Origin: CAUZJF01 sp965248605
Lineage (GTDB): Bacteria; Chloroflexota; Dehalococcoidia; Lucifugimonadales; CAUZJF01
Assembly (NCBI GenBank): GCA_965248605.1
Contig: CBDFJV010000007.1
Span: 2,666,001-2,730,000, forward strand
DNA length: 64,000 bases
Direction of reading: 5' to 3'
In this document: in pieces, positions 43,598-52,361 of the stretch
Position numbering within the stretch: position 1 is the first letter of the stretch
Layout of the letters: each line of letters starts with the position of its first letter
Position numbers and translations under genes: made by a program
Notes under the pieces: model-generated
The model's database searches: none
What the model was told of the DNA's origin: nothing
Seen by the model: only the letters and a program-made list of their open reading frames with translations

Positions 43598-44968
43598 ATG
43601 CCTGACGTCGACCTTTCGTTGTATGCGCACCTGATGAGGCGGGCCGGGTTCGGAGCGTCCAGGGACGAGCTCGAGGCCTGTGCGGCCAAGGGCTACGAGG
43701 CGACCGTTGAAGACCTGCTGCGCCCGGACCGGTTCCCTGATGTCGATCTCGACGTCATCGAGCGCTACAACCACGCTCGACCGGACCAGCACGACTGGAT
43801 GTACCGCATGGTCAACACCGGCCGGCCGCTTGCCGAGAAGATGGCCCTCTTCTGGCACCAAGTCTTCGCCACCGGCATGTTCAAGTCCGACAACCCGCAG
43901 GCCTCCTACGTCCAGATCGATACGTTTCGGAGCGCGGGCCTCTCCGACATGGGGACGATTCTTACCGAGCTGTCGAAAGACCCGGCGATGCTCTTCTGGC
44001 TCGACAACAACGAGAACCTGAAGGAGGAGCCCAACGAGAACTACGGGCGCGAGCTGCTCGAGCTATTCTCGATGGGCGTGGGCAACTACACTGAGGAGGA
44101 CGTCAAAGGTGTGACGCGCGCCTTCACCGGCTGGACCTTCAAGACCAACATCCCCGGCAAGATATACCCGTCGCAATTCATGTACCTGGACGGCGAGCAC
44201 GACCCGGACGCGAAGAGCTTCCTAGGCGAGAGCGGCCGCTTCAACGGCGAGGACATAGTTGGTATGATCGTGAAACAACCGGCCTGCGCGCGGTTCGTCT
44301 CGAGGTACCTCTACACATTCTTCGTTGCCGACGAACCTCCGGTCGCCTCGTGGAACGAGACGCCGCCCCAGGACCCCGGAGCCATCGATGTGTTGGTCAG
44401 GGCCTACTTCGACTCAGGCGGCGAGGTGCGGTCCGTCCTCCGGACGCTCTTCAACTCGGAGTTCTTCAAGCAGGCCCAGTTCAGGCGGGTCAAGAGTCCC
44501 ATCGAGCTGATCACCGGGCTGGTGAAGCTTACCGGGACAGTCTTTGAACCAGACCCCGACAACGGCGTGCATCTCGGCGGCTCAGGTGGGATGGGCCAGG
44601 CGCTAATGAACCCGTTGACCGTCGAGGGTTGGCACACCGGACAGGAGTGGATCGACGGTGGGACCCTCAACGAGCGTGTCAACCACGCCGTCGACGAGGT
44701 GAGCGACCCGACAACGCCCGGAATACAGGCGATCGTCCGGCGGCTAGCGGATGAGGGGACGATGTCTCCCGAGCGGTTCGTCGACCGATGCCTCGACTTG
44801 GCCGGGCCGCTGACGGTAGGCGGCGAGGCCCATGAGGGGATGATCAGCTATGCGGAGTCGGGCGGCGACATCGCCTTCGGCACCGACGAGGAACTCAAAG
44901 ACGCGGAGGCCCGCGTCGTTCGAATGCTCCAGCTCATCGTGTCCGCGCGCGAATACCAGATGGCTTAA
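43598..44968 (+). CDS. DUF1800 family protein
   Basis: 456 residues. Family marks: LMRRAGFGASRDELEACAAK, KMALFWHQVFATG, NENYGRELLELFSMGVGNYT, VTRAFTGWTF, and LRTLFNSEFF. AGGAG precedes the ATG. DUF1800 genes are usually followed by a DUF1501 gene; here a methyltransferase follows after a G-rich inverted repeat, so the usual partner is absent. No signal peptide is seen. Function is unknown. Confidence 0.9.
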   Translation: MPDVDLSLYAHLMRRAGFGASRDELEACAAKGYEATVEDLLRPDRFPDVDLDVIERYNHARPDQHDWMYRMVNTGRPLAEKMALFWHQVFATGMFKSDNPQASYVQIDTFRSAGLSDMGTILTELSKDPAMLFWLDNNENLKEEPNENYGRELLELFSMGVGNYTEEDVKGVTRAFTGWTFKTNIPGKIYPSQFMYLDGEHDPDAKSFLGESGRFNGEDIVGMIVKQPACARFVSRYLYTFFVADEPPVASWNETPPQDPGAIDVLVRAYFDSGGEVRSVLRTLFNSEFFKQAQFRRVKSPIELITGLVKLTGTVFEPDPDNGVHLGGSGGMGQALMNPLTVEGWHTGQEWIDGGTLNERVNHAVDEVSDPTTPGIQAIVRRLADEGTMSPERFVDRCLDLAGPLTVGGEAHEGMISYAESGGDIAFGTDEELKDAEARVVRMLQLIVSAREYQMA

Positions 44969-44971
44969 GAA

Positions 44972-45038
44972 GGGGGTTTAGGGGTTGGGGTCTAGGGCGT
45001 CGGGTCCGAACCCCCCCAATCCCTAGCCCCTAACCCCC
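44972..45038. repeat. Inverted G/C-run repeat, quadruplex motif on both strands
   Basis: GGGGGTTTAGGGGTTGGGG plus a further GGG (44972-44997) meets the quadruplex rule on the plus strand; C-runs at 45011-45038 do so on the minus strand. The two halves are also largely complementary and could form a long stem. Related C-rich text (CCCTAGCCCCAATC) recurs at 45813-45850, after the methyltransferase. Confidence 0.65.
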
Positions 45039-45056
45039 GTCCACCGGAGGTGGACC

Positions 45057-45809
45057 TTGACGGTCGCTAGGTACGATGAAATAGCCGAGTGGTACGACGA
45101 GATGGTGCGGGGCTGGTCGCAGCTCGGCGCGACGGTGACGCCGCTCCTCATTGAGCTGGCCGGCGACGTCTCCGGCGCTCGTGTCTGCGATCTGGGCTGC
45201 GGGCAGGGCATCCTTGCCCGCGAGCTGGCGGGACAAGGCGCTCAGGTGGTCGGCGTCGACATCTCGGAGAAGCTGCTCGAGATAGCGAGGGGTTACGAGA
45301 CCGAGTCGCCTTTGGGTGTCCAATACGTACACGACGATGCTGCCCGGCTATCCAAGCTCGCCGACTCGGATTTCGACGGCGTGGTCTGCAACTGGTCGCT
45401 GGTGGACATCGCGGACCTTGAATCCTGTGCCCACGCCGTGGCGCGAGTTCTGCGACCGAATGGCTGGTTCGTTTTCACGATGCCTCACCCATGCTTCTTG
45501 CCGCGTGACACTGTATGGCCGTATGCATTAGACAAGAACGTTAGCCATCTGTTGCATAAGTATTTCCAGGAAGGGTTCTCGCCCCCAGGCGAAGGCGAAG
45601 AGGCTGGCGTCGGCATTCGCTCCAGGGTTGGGAGGCACTACCGAACGCTGAGCACGTACCTGAACGCCCTTGCGGACGCTCGTCTCGTTTTAGATCACCT
45701 CATCGAACTGCCCGGAACCGCCGGCTATCCGACCGATGCACCCACCGCGGACGCTCTCCCCCCTATCATGCTTGCACGTTGCCTAAGGACCGGAGCGGCT
45801 CTTGACTGA
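45057..45809 (+). CDS. Class I SAM-dependent methyltransferase
   Basis: 250 residues from TTG 45057; CCGGAGGTG just upstream supports this rare start. SAM motif I is VCDLGCGQGILARELAGQGA; motif II acidic residue VVGVDIS; YVHDDAARLSKLADSDFDGV and VCNWSLVDI are later motifs, as in UbiE/Methyltransf_11 proteins. The substrate is unknown. It is boxed in on both sides by G/C-run repeats, unlike other genes here. Confidence 0.9.
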   Translation: MTVARYDEIAEWYDEMVRGWSQLGATVTPLLIELAGDVSGARVCDLGCGQGILARELAGQGAQVVGVDISEKLLEIARGYETESPLGVQYVHDDAARLSKLADSDFDGVVCNWSLVDIADLESCAHAVARVLRPNGWFVFTMPHPCFLPRDTVWPYALDKNVSHLLHKYFQEGFSPPGEGEEAGVGIRSRVGRHYRTLSTYLNALADARLVLDHLIELPGTAGYPTDAPTADALPPIMLARCLRTGAALD

Positions 45810-45875
45810 CTTCCCTAGCCCCAATCTCCAAATCCCTAGACCCACACCCCGTACCTTGATTTTCAGAGGTAACCC

Positions 45876-46904
45876 ATGACCCAACCTTACGCGGTCCTGC
45901 GAGCCGGATTCCCATACCTGAAGACCCTCGGCATATTCGGCAAGACCCACCTGGCCTCGGACGTCGCCTTCGGCTCTGAAGGACGTTTGTACATTCTCTG
46001 CAAGGCCTACTCCCAGGCCATCCGGATTCTGAACCTGGACGACGAGGACCTGGGCTACATGGGCACGACCGCAAGCTACGCCACACCCGACGGCCCTGGC
46101 TGCCTGGTCTGGCCCGTCCAGCTCATCCTCGACAGCGACGAGAACGTCTATGTCTCGGAGGAGGGCTCGAACCGCATCTCGGTGTTCAACAGGGACGGTG
46201 AGTTCCTGGAACGTTGGGGGGAGCGCGGATCGGCCGACGGCCAGCTCGACCGGCCGTCGGGGATCGCCTTCGACGCCGACGAAAACATGCTCGTCGTCGA
46301 CACGAAGAACCACCGCGTACAGAAGTTCACCAAGGACGGCAAGTTCCTTGGCAAGTGGGGCTCCCGAGGACAGGACGCCGGCGAGCTCGACATGCCGTGG
46401 GGCATCGCCATCGACGAGGCGGGCGACGTCTACATTTCAGATTGGCGCAACGACCGCGTCCAGAAGTTCACGTCCGACGGCGAGTTCATCTTCAAGTTCG
46501 GCGCCACCGGCAGCGGCGACGGTGAGTTCAACCGGCCCGCGGGCCTCGACGTCGACTCTGACGGAGACATCTACGTTGCCGACTGGGGCAACGACCGCAT
46601 CCAGCTCTTCGACCGCGATGGCCGGTACGTGCAGAAGTTCCTCGGCGACGCGACGCTGTCGAGGTCACGTTTGCAGCGCATGAACTCCAGCACCCGGAAG
46701 GGACTGCGCATGCGAGACATGGCGAACCTCGAGCTCGAGAAGTACCTGATAAGGCCTAGATCGGTGCGCGTGGACAGCGACGGGCGTATGTTCATTCCGG
46801 ACTACGGTGGCTACCGCGTTCAGGTCTACGAGAAAGAGGCGTACCCGCTGACCGAGGAGCAGATCATGCCCCGGTTCCGGGCGGAGACGCTTCAGAACTT
46901 CTAG
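45876..46904 (+). CDS. NHL-repeat six-bladed beta-propeller protein
   Basis: 342 residues made of NHL blades of about 45 residues: GQLDRPSGIAFDADENMLVV, DTKNHRVQKFTKDGKFLGKW, GELDMPWGIAIDEAGDVYIS, and GEFNRPAGLDVDSDGDIYVA. No signal peptide or catalytic set is visible. AGAGGTAA precedes the ATG. Such propellers bind partners or act as lyases in other families; the role here is open. Confidence 0.88.
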   Translation: MTQPYAVLRAGFPYLKTLGIFGKTHLASDVAFGSEGRLYILCKAYSQAIRILNLDDEDLGYMGTTASYATPDGPGCLVWPVQLILDSDENVYVSEEGSNRISVFNRDGEFLERWGERGSADGQLDRPSGIAFDADENMLVVDTKNHRVQKFTKDGKFLGKWGSRGQDAGELDMPWGIAIDEAGDVYISDWRNDRVQKFTSDGEFIFKFGATGSGDGEFNRPAGLDVDSDGDIYVADWGNDRIQLFDRDGRYVQKFLGDATLSRSRLQRMNSSTRKGLRMRDMANLELEKYLIRPRSVRVDSDGRMFIPDYGGYRVQVYEKEAYPLTEEQIMPRFRAETLQNF

Positions 46905-47046
46905 CGAGCAGAGCCCACGCTGACGGTGTGGGAGCCCAGCAGAAGCGAAGACGTAGGCCTGGAAAAGCCGCCGAGGCGACGTGGAGTTCGCTACTCTGGA
47001 ATTAGGAACGGTGTCGGGAGGCCGGTTAGTCGTTAGGACAGCGCCT

Positions 47047-48345
47047 CTAACGCGCGATTCGCACGACCTTGTTCAGCTTATGGTCTGCGATGAACACGTT
47101 CCCGTTCCGGTCGACCGCGACGTCGGCGGGAGGGCTAAAGTGCTTGAAGGTGACCTCGTAATCGCCACTTTCCAAGCCAGGAACTCCATCGCCAGTGTAT
47201 TGCCCTCCCACGATGGAGCCGCCATCAGCGAGCGTGGTGATGACACCACTTTCGAGATCGACCACGCGGATGCGGTCGTTCTCCGTGTCCGCGATATAGA
47301 GGTCGCCGTTGGGGCCGATGGCCACACCAGATGGATCGGATAGCATGGCGCTGGCCGCCGGTCCACCATCGCCTGAAAACCCTCTGCCCTCCGGTGGTCC
47401 GAGAGTGCCGCCCGTCTGTGGCGGGTGTTTGCCGATGCCCGCCACGGTAACGATGATGCCGGTGGCGGCGTCTATCCTTCGCACGCGCTGGTTCGAGGAG
47501 TCGACGAAGTAGATGTTGTCCCGACCGTCGACGGCGATCCCACGGGGGTCCGCGACGCCGGCGCTCCAAGAGGGACCGCCGTCCCCGGAAAGGTCCATGA
47601 GACCTGACCCGGCGAGGGTAGTGATGATTCCCGTCTGAGTGTCCACTTTGCGAATGCGGTTGTCGGCTGTGAAGTAAATGTCGCCCCGGCTGTCCACGGC
47701 CACGCCCCACGTTTCCTTGATCCACGCGTCCGTTGCCGGACCGCCGTCTCCCGGAACGAGTATTCCGCCGACCCGCTTGGGCGCCCCACCACCGGCCACG
47801 GTCGTGATCGTGCCCGTTACACTGTCCACCTTTCGGATGCGGCCGTTGTTTCTGTCGGCGATGTACAGGTTGCCTTCGCGATCGACGGCTAGGCCCTCTG
47901 GCGCCTTGATGAGGGCCTGCATGGCGGACCCGCCGTCGCCGGCGAAACCGGGACTGCCGGTCCCAACGACAGTGGTGATGACACCTGATTCGGCGTCGAC
48001 CTTGCGGACTCTATTATCGGATGAGATATAGAGGTTGCCGTCCGCATCGAGCGAAAGGCCGGTCGGACTCAGTACCGAAGCGTCACTCGCAGGTCCGCCG
48101 TCGCCGCTGAAGGCGCCCCGTCCGCTACCGGCGTAAACGGTGATGCCAAGCTCGATGGCCGGTCCCGTATCGCTGGTGGTCGCCGTCTCAGGAGTAGTCG
48201 ACGTGGCCGACGGAGTCGCGGGCGCCTCTGCACTTGAGCAGGCAACAACCGAAAAAACGAGGACGATCGGAACCAGCCATTGAACGGTCGTTCGGACCGG
48301 CACTGATGTCTCGTTCACGGCTGGTCGCCCATTCGATTCGGACAT
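47047..48345 (-). CDS. NHL-repeat lipoprotein
   Basis: 432 residues. A signal helix (VQWLVPIVLVFSVVAC) ends in a lipobox Cys near residue 36, followed by a Thr/Ala/Pro-rich linker and NHL blades with the pattern FSGDGGPASDASVLSPTGLS, NLYIADRNNGRIRKVD, ITTVAGGGAPKRVGG. This exact blade style recurs in the gene at 56369-57718, so the two are paralogues. It should sit on the outer face of the cell. The start is divergent from the signal peptidase gene with only about ten bases between them. Confidence 0.88.
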   Translation of the reverse strand: MSESNGRPAVNETSVPVRTTVQWLVPIVLVFSVVACSSAEAPATPSATSTTPETATTSDTGPAIELGITVYAGSGRGAFSGDGGPASDASVLSPTGLSLDADGNLYISSDNRVRKVDAESGVITTVVGTGSPGFAGDGGSAMQALIKAPEGLAVDREGNLYIADRNNGRIRKVDSVTGTITTVAGGGAPKRVGGILVPGDGGPATDAWIKETWGVAVDSRGDIYFTADNRIRKVDTQTGIITTLAGSGLMDLSGDGGPSWSAGVADPRGIAVDGRDNIYFVDSSNQRVRRIDAATGIIVTVAGIGKHPPQTGGTLGPPEGRGFSGDGGPAASAMLSDPSGVAIGPNGDLYIADTENDRIRVVDLESGVITTLADGGSIVGGQYTGDGVPGLESGDYEVTFKHFSPPADVAVDRNGNVFIADHKLNKVVRIAR

Positions 48346-48356
48346 TTGGTGCTAGT

Positions 48357-48827
48357 ATGCGGAACATGAGCCTATCCATCAACAGTCGGTCACAGAGCGT
48401 CGGATTGGCTGGTTTCGCAGCCGCGTTGTTGATTGGATGCGGGACCAGGTTCGAGCAGTCAGGCGCTAGCATGGAGCCCAACCTCCCCGATGGTACGGTC
48501 GTGGCTTTTCAGGCGGTTGAGCCGGCCGAGCTTCGGAGGGGTGATATCATCGTATTCGAGTCCCCAGCGGAGCGCGGTCAGCGGTCCATAAAACGAGTCG
48601 TCGGTGTGCCTGGGGACCAGGTCGAGATGAAATCGGGACTCGTCTACGTCAATCGGAGACTGCTCGCCGAGCCGTACGAAGTCTACGAAGACAATGGGTC
48701 GTTGCCTTCAACGTTTCTAGCGGAGGGCGAGTTCTTCGTTCTCGGAGACAACCGCCGAGTCTCCGTCGACTCCAGGGACTTCGGCCCGGTACCATCTGAG
48801 AACATCGTAGGCAGAGTCAAAGAATAG
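48357..48827 (+). CDS. lepB: Signal peptidase I family protein (S26), compact
   Basis: 156 residues from ATG 48357 (ATG 48366 also possible). Catalytic Ser38 is in SGASMEPNL and Lys79 in RSIKRVVGVPGD; the GDNR box (FFVLGDNRRVSVDSRDFGPV) is complete. The only hydrophobic segment (GLAGFAAALLIGC) ends in what reads as a perfect lipobox at Cys28, ten residues before the nucleophile; usually this segment is a plain anchor. It removes signal peptides at the outer membrane face. The longer frame back to 48234 would overlap the divergent lipoprotein gene and is rejected. Confidence 0.87.
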   Translation: MRNMSLSINSRSQSVGLAGFAAALLIGCGTRFEQSGASMEPNLPDGTVVAFQAVEPAELRRGDIIVFESPAERGQRSIKRVVGVPGDQVEMKSGLVYVNRRLLAEPYEVYEDNGSLPSTFLAEGEFFVLGDNRRVSVDSRDFGPVPSENIVGRVKE

Positions 48828-48939
48828 CCGGCTTGCTGCCTCGGACCAACCTACGCATGGAGGCCGGACCTGCAGTCATCGAGCACTAACGGCGCGATCG
48901 CGCCGCTCGACCAAGATCTGACGGAGTTAGCCTCAGACG

Positions 48940-49449
48940 TTGCTTCAGAGTGCGGGTTCGACTATGTTCCCGCCGTTCTGCCGCGTCGGGGGTGGAGGAG
49001 GGGACTGGTCGCCTGAGCTGCGCGTGATCCGTATCGGTATTCAGGATTGGAGGGCGAGGGGTGACCGCTTGTGGTACGTTGTTGCCCATGAGCTTGCTCA
49101 CGCACAGGTAGATGGAAAGGAAGGCCACTCGAGAGCGTTCTGGCGACGCCTGTCCGACGGTCTCAAGAGGGCGGACCGCCTCGAGTTGATCCGCCACGAC
49201 TTTGGATACCGAGAGGGCGCCCTATGGGCGGCAAGGGAATTCGGGCTGGCCGACGTGCCGGTCCCGAGCGGCTTCGCTTTCGAAATAGGTACAGAGTTGG
49301 TCGATCAACAAGGCAAACATTGGAAGGTGAAACACAGGTTCAGACGGTCGGGCCGGCCCCAATACAGGCTGGAAGCGCCCGGTTGGACCTGGAGAGTCAG
49401 CGAAGAAGAGATTCCGAGACAGTTCAAATCCGGGAGGAAGAGCAGGTGA
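48940..49449 (+). CDS. HExxH metalloprotease-like protein (SprT/YgjP type)
   Basis: About 169 residues. VVAHELAHAQVDGKEGHSRAFW contains the zinc motif His50-Glu51-x-x-His54 and His63, spaced as in SprT and YgjP/DUF45 proteins. The C-terminal half is basic (HRFRRSGRPQYRLEAPGWTW). The proposed TTG start is weak. In the next frame the text just upstream (DLTELASDVASECGFDYVPA) looks more protein-like and runs without stop to 48828, but has no start codon; a frameshift near 48970-49000 is possible. It overlaps the thioredoxin gene by GTGA. Confidence 0.65.
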   Translation: MLQSAGSTMFPPFCRVGGGGGDWSPELRVIRIGIQDWRARGDRLWYVVAHELAHAQVDGKEGHSRAFWRRLSDGLKRADRLELIRHDFGYREGALWAAREFGLADVPVPSGFAFEIGTELVDQQGKHWKVKHRFRRSGRPQYRLEAPGWTWRVSEEEIPRQFKSGRKSR

Positions 49450-50258
49450 CATACGACGTCGATGACTTTGAAGCGCAGGTTATCCAGCGGAGCCACGAGG
49501 TCCCCGTTCTGGTGGACTTCTGGGCCGAGTGGTGCGGGCCCTGCAAGGTGCTCGGGCCGGTATTAGAGCGACTTGCCGAGCAACACAAAAACGAGTGGGT
49601 CCTAGCCAAGCTGGACACGGACGCGAACCCAACGATCTCGGCCAGGTACGGGATCCGGAGCATTCCGAACGTCAAGCTCTTCGTCGATGGTCAGGTCAGC
49701 GACGAATTTGTCGGCGCCTTGCCAGAGCCGAGAGTAGTCGACTGGCTTCGGACCGCAGTCCCGAGCAAGAACCGCGCTCAGATCGCGGAGGCGAGGCAGA
49801 TGCTCCTCGACAGCCGCGTCTCACAAGCGGAGGAGAAACTGAGGGCGATCGTCATGGCTGAACCGGGCAACGACGATGCCGTCGTGTTGCTGGCTCAGGC
49901 GGTCCTCGGTTCGGACGCCGAACGGGCGTTGACGATTGTGGAGCCGGTGACGCTCGGCTCGAAGCATTTCGAGGCGGCCGAGGCGATCAGAGGGCTTGCG
50001 GGGCTGATCGAGCGTGCTGAGAACCCCGAGTCACTGGCACAAGACTCCGTGCGGGACCAGTACCTCAAAGCGGTCCGCGACGTGCGTTCCAGCGACTACG
50101 AGGCCGCGCTGCAGGGATTCATCGACGTAATCCGGACGAACCGGTATTACGACGACGACGGGGCGAGAAAAGCTTGCATCGCCGTGTTCGAGCTGCTCGG
50201 CCAGGAACACGAGACTACTCGCACGTACCGGCCGCAGTTCAGCCAGGCGCTTTTCTAG
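49446..50258 (+). CDS. cnoX: Thioredoxin-TPR protein, CnoX/YbbN type
   Basis: 270 residues from GTG 49446, which overlaps the preceding stop. The thioredoxin domain (residues about 1-110) has the redox motif WCGPC (Cys30, Cys33) and the cis-Pro region SIPNVKLF. Residues about 115-270 are TPR-like helices (QAEEKLRAIVMAEPGNDDAV; YEAALQGFIDVIRTNRYYDD). In E. coli CnoX (YbbN) is a redox-aware chaperone with the same layout. A longer open frame to 49224 merely overlaps the gene before it. The E. coli protein lacks the CxxC pair; here it is present. Confidence 0.88.
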   Translation: MTYDVDDFEAQVIQRSHEVPVLVDFWAEWCGPCKVLGPVLERLAEQHKNEWVLAKLDTDANPTISARYGIRSIPNVKLFVDGQVSDEFVGALPEPRVVDWLRTAVPSKNRAQIAEARQMLLDSRVSQAEEKLRAIVMAEPGNDDAVVLLAQAVLGSDAERALTIVEPVTLGSKHFEAAEAIRGLAGLIERAENPESLAQDSVRDQYLKAVRDVRSSDYEAALQGFIDVIRTNRYYDDDGARKACIAVFELLGQEHETTRTYRPQFSQALF

Positions 50259-50334
50259 CGCGCGAACACATAGCTGGTGTCCAACGCGAGCAAGCGTCCT
50301 CGTAGATGCGTACGTCACGAATGATCAGCGTGTC

Positions 50335-51312
50335 GTGACCTACTTCCTGCCACCGGTCGAGACCTGGAAGGACTGGTCCGCGATCTTCTCCGATACGGCG
50401 CTGTGGCGGCCGGTCGTCGCTGAGATATGCTCCCGAGAGGGAATCGCATGCTCCAACATCGAAGCCGGCTACCCTGGCACGAATGCCGTGTACGTGATCG
50501 ACCGGACCTATGTAGTCAAAGTTTACAATCCGGTCTGGGAAGATTTCGGAGTCGAACGTGATCTTCACACTATCTTGGGTCGCGGGAACAAGGTCCCGAT
50601 CCCGAGTCTGGTCTCGTCGGGCCAATTCGTCGACCGTATCGAGTGGGACTACCTCATCACCGAATTCGCGGAGGGTACGCCGATTCGGGAACTGAGAGAC
50701 TGCATAAGTCAGTACGATCTTATCGAGATAGCGCGCCATCTCGGCGAAATCGTCCGTGCACTGCACGAGACGGACGTTTCGAGGTTGGAGAACCTCAAAC
50801 AGCACGAAACCGGACTTCAGTTGGCCCACCGAAGGAAGAGTGAGATCGTGAAGGAAATGCGGGACAAGAAGCTGCTGGCAGACAACGTTGTCGACGAGAT
50901 GGAATCGTTCGTCGAAGCCTCGGTAGGCCTTGGACGCGATCCGTTCGTCCTGGTCCACGGCGACCTGACGGAAGACCACCTGCTGCTGAAAAGGCAGGCT
51001 GGTAAATGGGCGATCACCGCCTTGCTAGACTTCGGTGACGCTCGCCTCTGCCCGAGGGAGTACGATTGGCCGGCCTTGTGGCTCGATCTGCTCCGGCGAA
51101 ATACGTCAACGTTGAGAGCTTTCTTCGAGGCATACGACCGGGCGGTCCTCGAAGATGAGGACTTCATTCGGCGGGCTTTCGTCTGGACTCTCTTCCACGA
51201 CTTCGGCACCGGCATAGTCGAAGACCAGTTGAAGAGGCACGACGCCGAGCAAGTCCGCTCCGTCGATGACCTTCGCGAGCTGATGTGGCCTAGCGATATC
51301 TTCGCTGCGTAG
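50335..51312 (+). CDS. Aminoglycoside-phosphotransferase-like kinase
   Basis: 325 residues. Protein-kinase-like fold: the Brenner-type catalytic loop LVHGDLTEDHLLLKR and the metal-binding LLDFGDARLCPREYDWPALW are clear; AVYVIDRTYVVKVYNP supplies the ATP Lys. APH-family proteins phosphorylate aminoglycosides, choline, homoserine or other small molecules; the substrate cannot be set from sequence. The GTG at 50335 is the only reasonable start, because the nearer ATG at 50322 runs into a stop. Weak ribosome site. Confidence 0.85.
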   Translation: MTYFLPPVETWKDWSAIFSDTALWRPVVAEICSREGIACSNIEAGYPGTNAVYVIDRTYVVKVYNPVWEDFGVERDLHTILGRGNKVPIPSLVSSGQFVDRIEWDYLITEFAEGTPIRELRDCISQYDLIEIARHLGEIVRALHETDVSRLENLKQHETGLQLAHRRKSEIVKEMRDKKLLADNVVDEMESFVEASVGLGRDPFVLVHGDLTEDHLLLKRQAGKWAITALLDFGDARLCPREYDWPALWLDLLRRNTSTLRAFFEAYDRAVLEDEDFIRRAFVWTLFHDFGTGIVEDQLKRHDAEQVRSVDDLRELMWPSDIFAA

Positions 51313-51343
51313 CCTGTAACGGCTGACGTAAGCGCGCTCGAAA

Positions 51344-52081
51344 CTAGCTGCCTTCGTGTTGCGGACTGGCCCAGATCTTGGCCGCGACTTCGTAGCTGAA
51401 GGCCACCTCGTTGTCGTCACAGACCAGCGTGATGACCCCTCGAGGCATCGCCGCCTCCTTGATCGAAACTACCGCCCCTGGGATGAGATCGTTTTCGACC
51501 AAATATTCCAACAGCGGTTGATCGTCTTCGGGGATCCGGTCGATGACCATCTCCTGTCCAGGAGTGCAGCGCTCCAAAGAGATGGAGTTCAGAGGCGGGA
51601 CGTATCCACTGCCTGGTACGGGGTGGCCGAAGGGGCACGTCGTGGGATTTCCCAGCCTCGCCACGATCTTCTCCTCTAGCTCGGGTGAAATCGCGTGTTC
51701 AAGGCGGTGGGCCTCCACATGGGACTTCTGAAGCTCCATGCCTAGCAGGTCCACGACCATGCGCTCCGCTAGCCTGTGCCGTCGCACGATGCTCTCGGCA
51801 AACTTGCGGCCCTCGTCGGTAGGCACCACTTCCTTGCTCTTGTCTGTCGCCACAAGGCCCTCTCGCGCCATACGGCGGATCATGGCGCCGACTGAGGCCA
51901 GAGAGGTACCGAGTCCCTCGCCCACCGGCAGTGTCTTGAGGTGGTCCGCCAACCGCGTCAGGGTCACGCGGGCCCCTTGTTCCTGAAGCCGGAAGATAGA
52001 TAGCAGGTAGTTCTCCGTCGCCATAGAAAGACGCGTGTCACGCGAATCGATCTTTTGGGTCGGAGGTACGGGGCTGCTCAT
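51344..52081 (-). CDS. DtxR/MntR-family metal-dependent regulator with FeoA-like domain
   Basis: 245 residues from ATG 52081 (226 from 52024). The N-terminal HTH (ATENYLLSIFRLQEQGARVT, SLASVGAMIRRMAREGLVAT) is followed by the metal-binding dimer domain (SIVRRHRLAERMVVDLLGME, HRLEHAISPELEEKIVARLG, CPFGHPVPGSG) and an SH3-like FeoA domain (YLVENDLIPGAVVSIKEAAM). The protein should repress iron or manganese uptake when metal is bound. It is divergent from the ferric ABC transporter, and a repeat box lies 45 bases upstream of its start, pointing to control of both units. Confidence 0.9.
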   Translation of the reverse strand: MSSPVPPTQKIDSRDTRLSMATENYLLSIFRLQEQGARVTLTRLADHLKTLPVGEGLGTSLASVGAMIRRMAREGLVATDKSKEVVPTDEGRKFAESIVRRHRLAERMVVDLLGMELQKSHVEAHRLEHAISPELEEKIVARLGNPTTCPFGHPVPGSGYVPPLNSISLERCTPGQEMVIDRIPEDDQPLLEYLVENDLIPGAVVSIKEAAMPRGVITLVCDDNEVAFSYEVAAKIWASPQHEGS

Positions 52082-52125
52082 ACGGGATCCTGTCGGAAGA
52101 TACGCGACGGAAGCTACCAAATCTG

Positions 52126-52140
52126 TACTTAGTGGTCAAC
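52126..52140 (+). promoter_or_regulatory. Candidate DtxR-type operator, box 1
   Basis: TACTTAGTGGTCAAC, just upstream of the regulator gene, matches box 2 at 13 of 15 positions. Duplicate sequences in a divergent regulator/transporter gap are typical operators; the assignment is an inference. Confidence 0.45.
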
Positions 52141-52299
52141 TTGCGCTGACGGGTGCCGGGCGAAGACGCGTTCGAACCGGACCGACCGGCCGGGTGATCT
52201 AGCGACTTGACGCTACAAGAAACCCAGGGATACACCCAAACCAAGTAAGTGTACCGGAATCGTATCACGCAGCCTTGACCGATTTCAACGATATGTGCA

Positions 52300-52314
52300 T
52301 ACTTAGTGTTGAAC
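52300..52314 (+). promoter_or_regulatory. Candidate DtxR-type operator, box 2
   Basis: TACTTAGTGTTGAAC lies about 50 bases before the ATG of the iron-binding lipoprotein gene. It favours the start at 52362 over earlier ones, because a longer frame (from 52275) would place this box inside coding sequence. Confidence 0.45.
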
Positions 52315-52361
52315 AGCGGGTAGACTTATGCCAGGACTTTGTGTCGGCAAACCGACGGGTG

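Noticed and set aside
49224..49445. Upstream extension of the thioredoxin frame
   Set aside because: It overlaps the HExxH gene and shows no thioredoxin text before GTG 49446.
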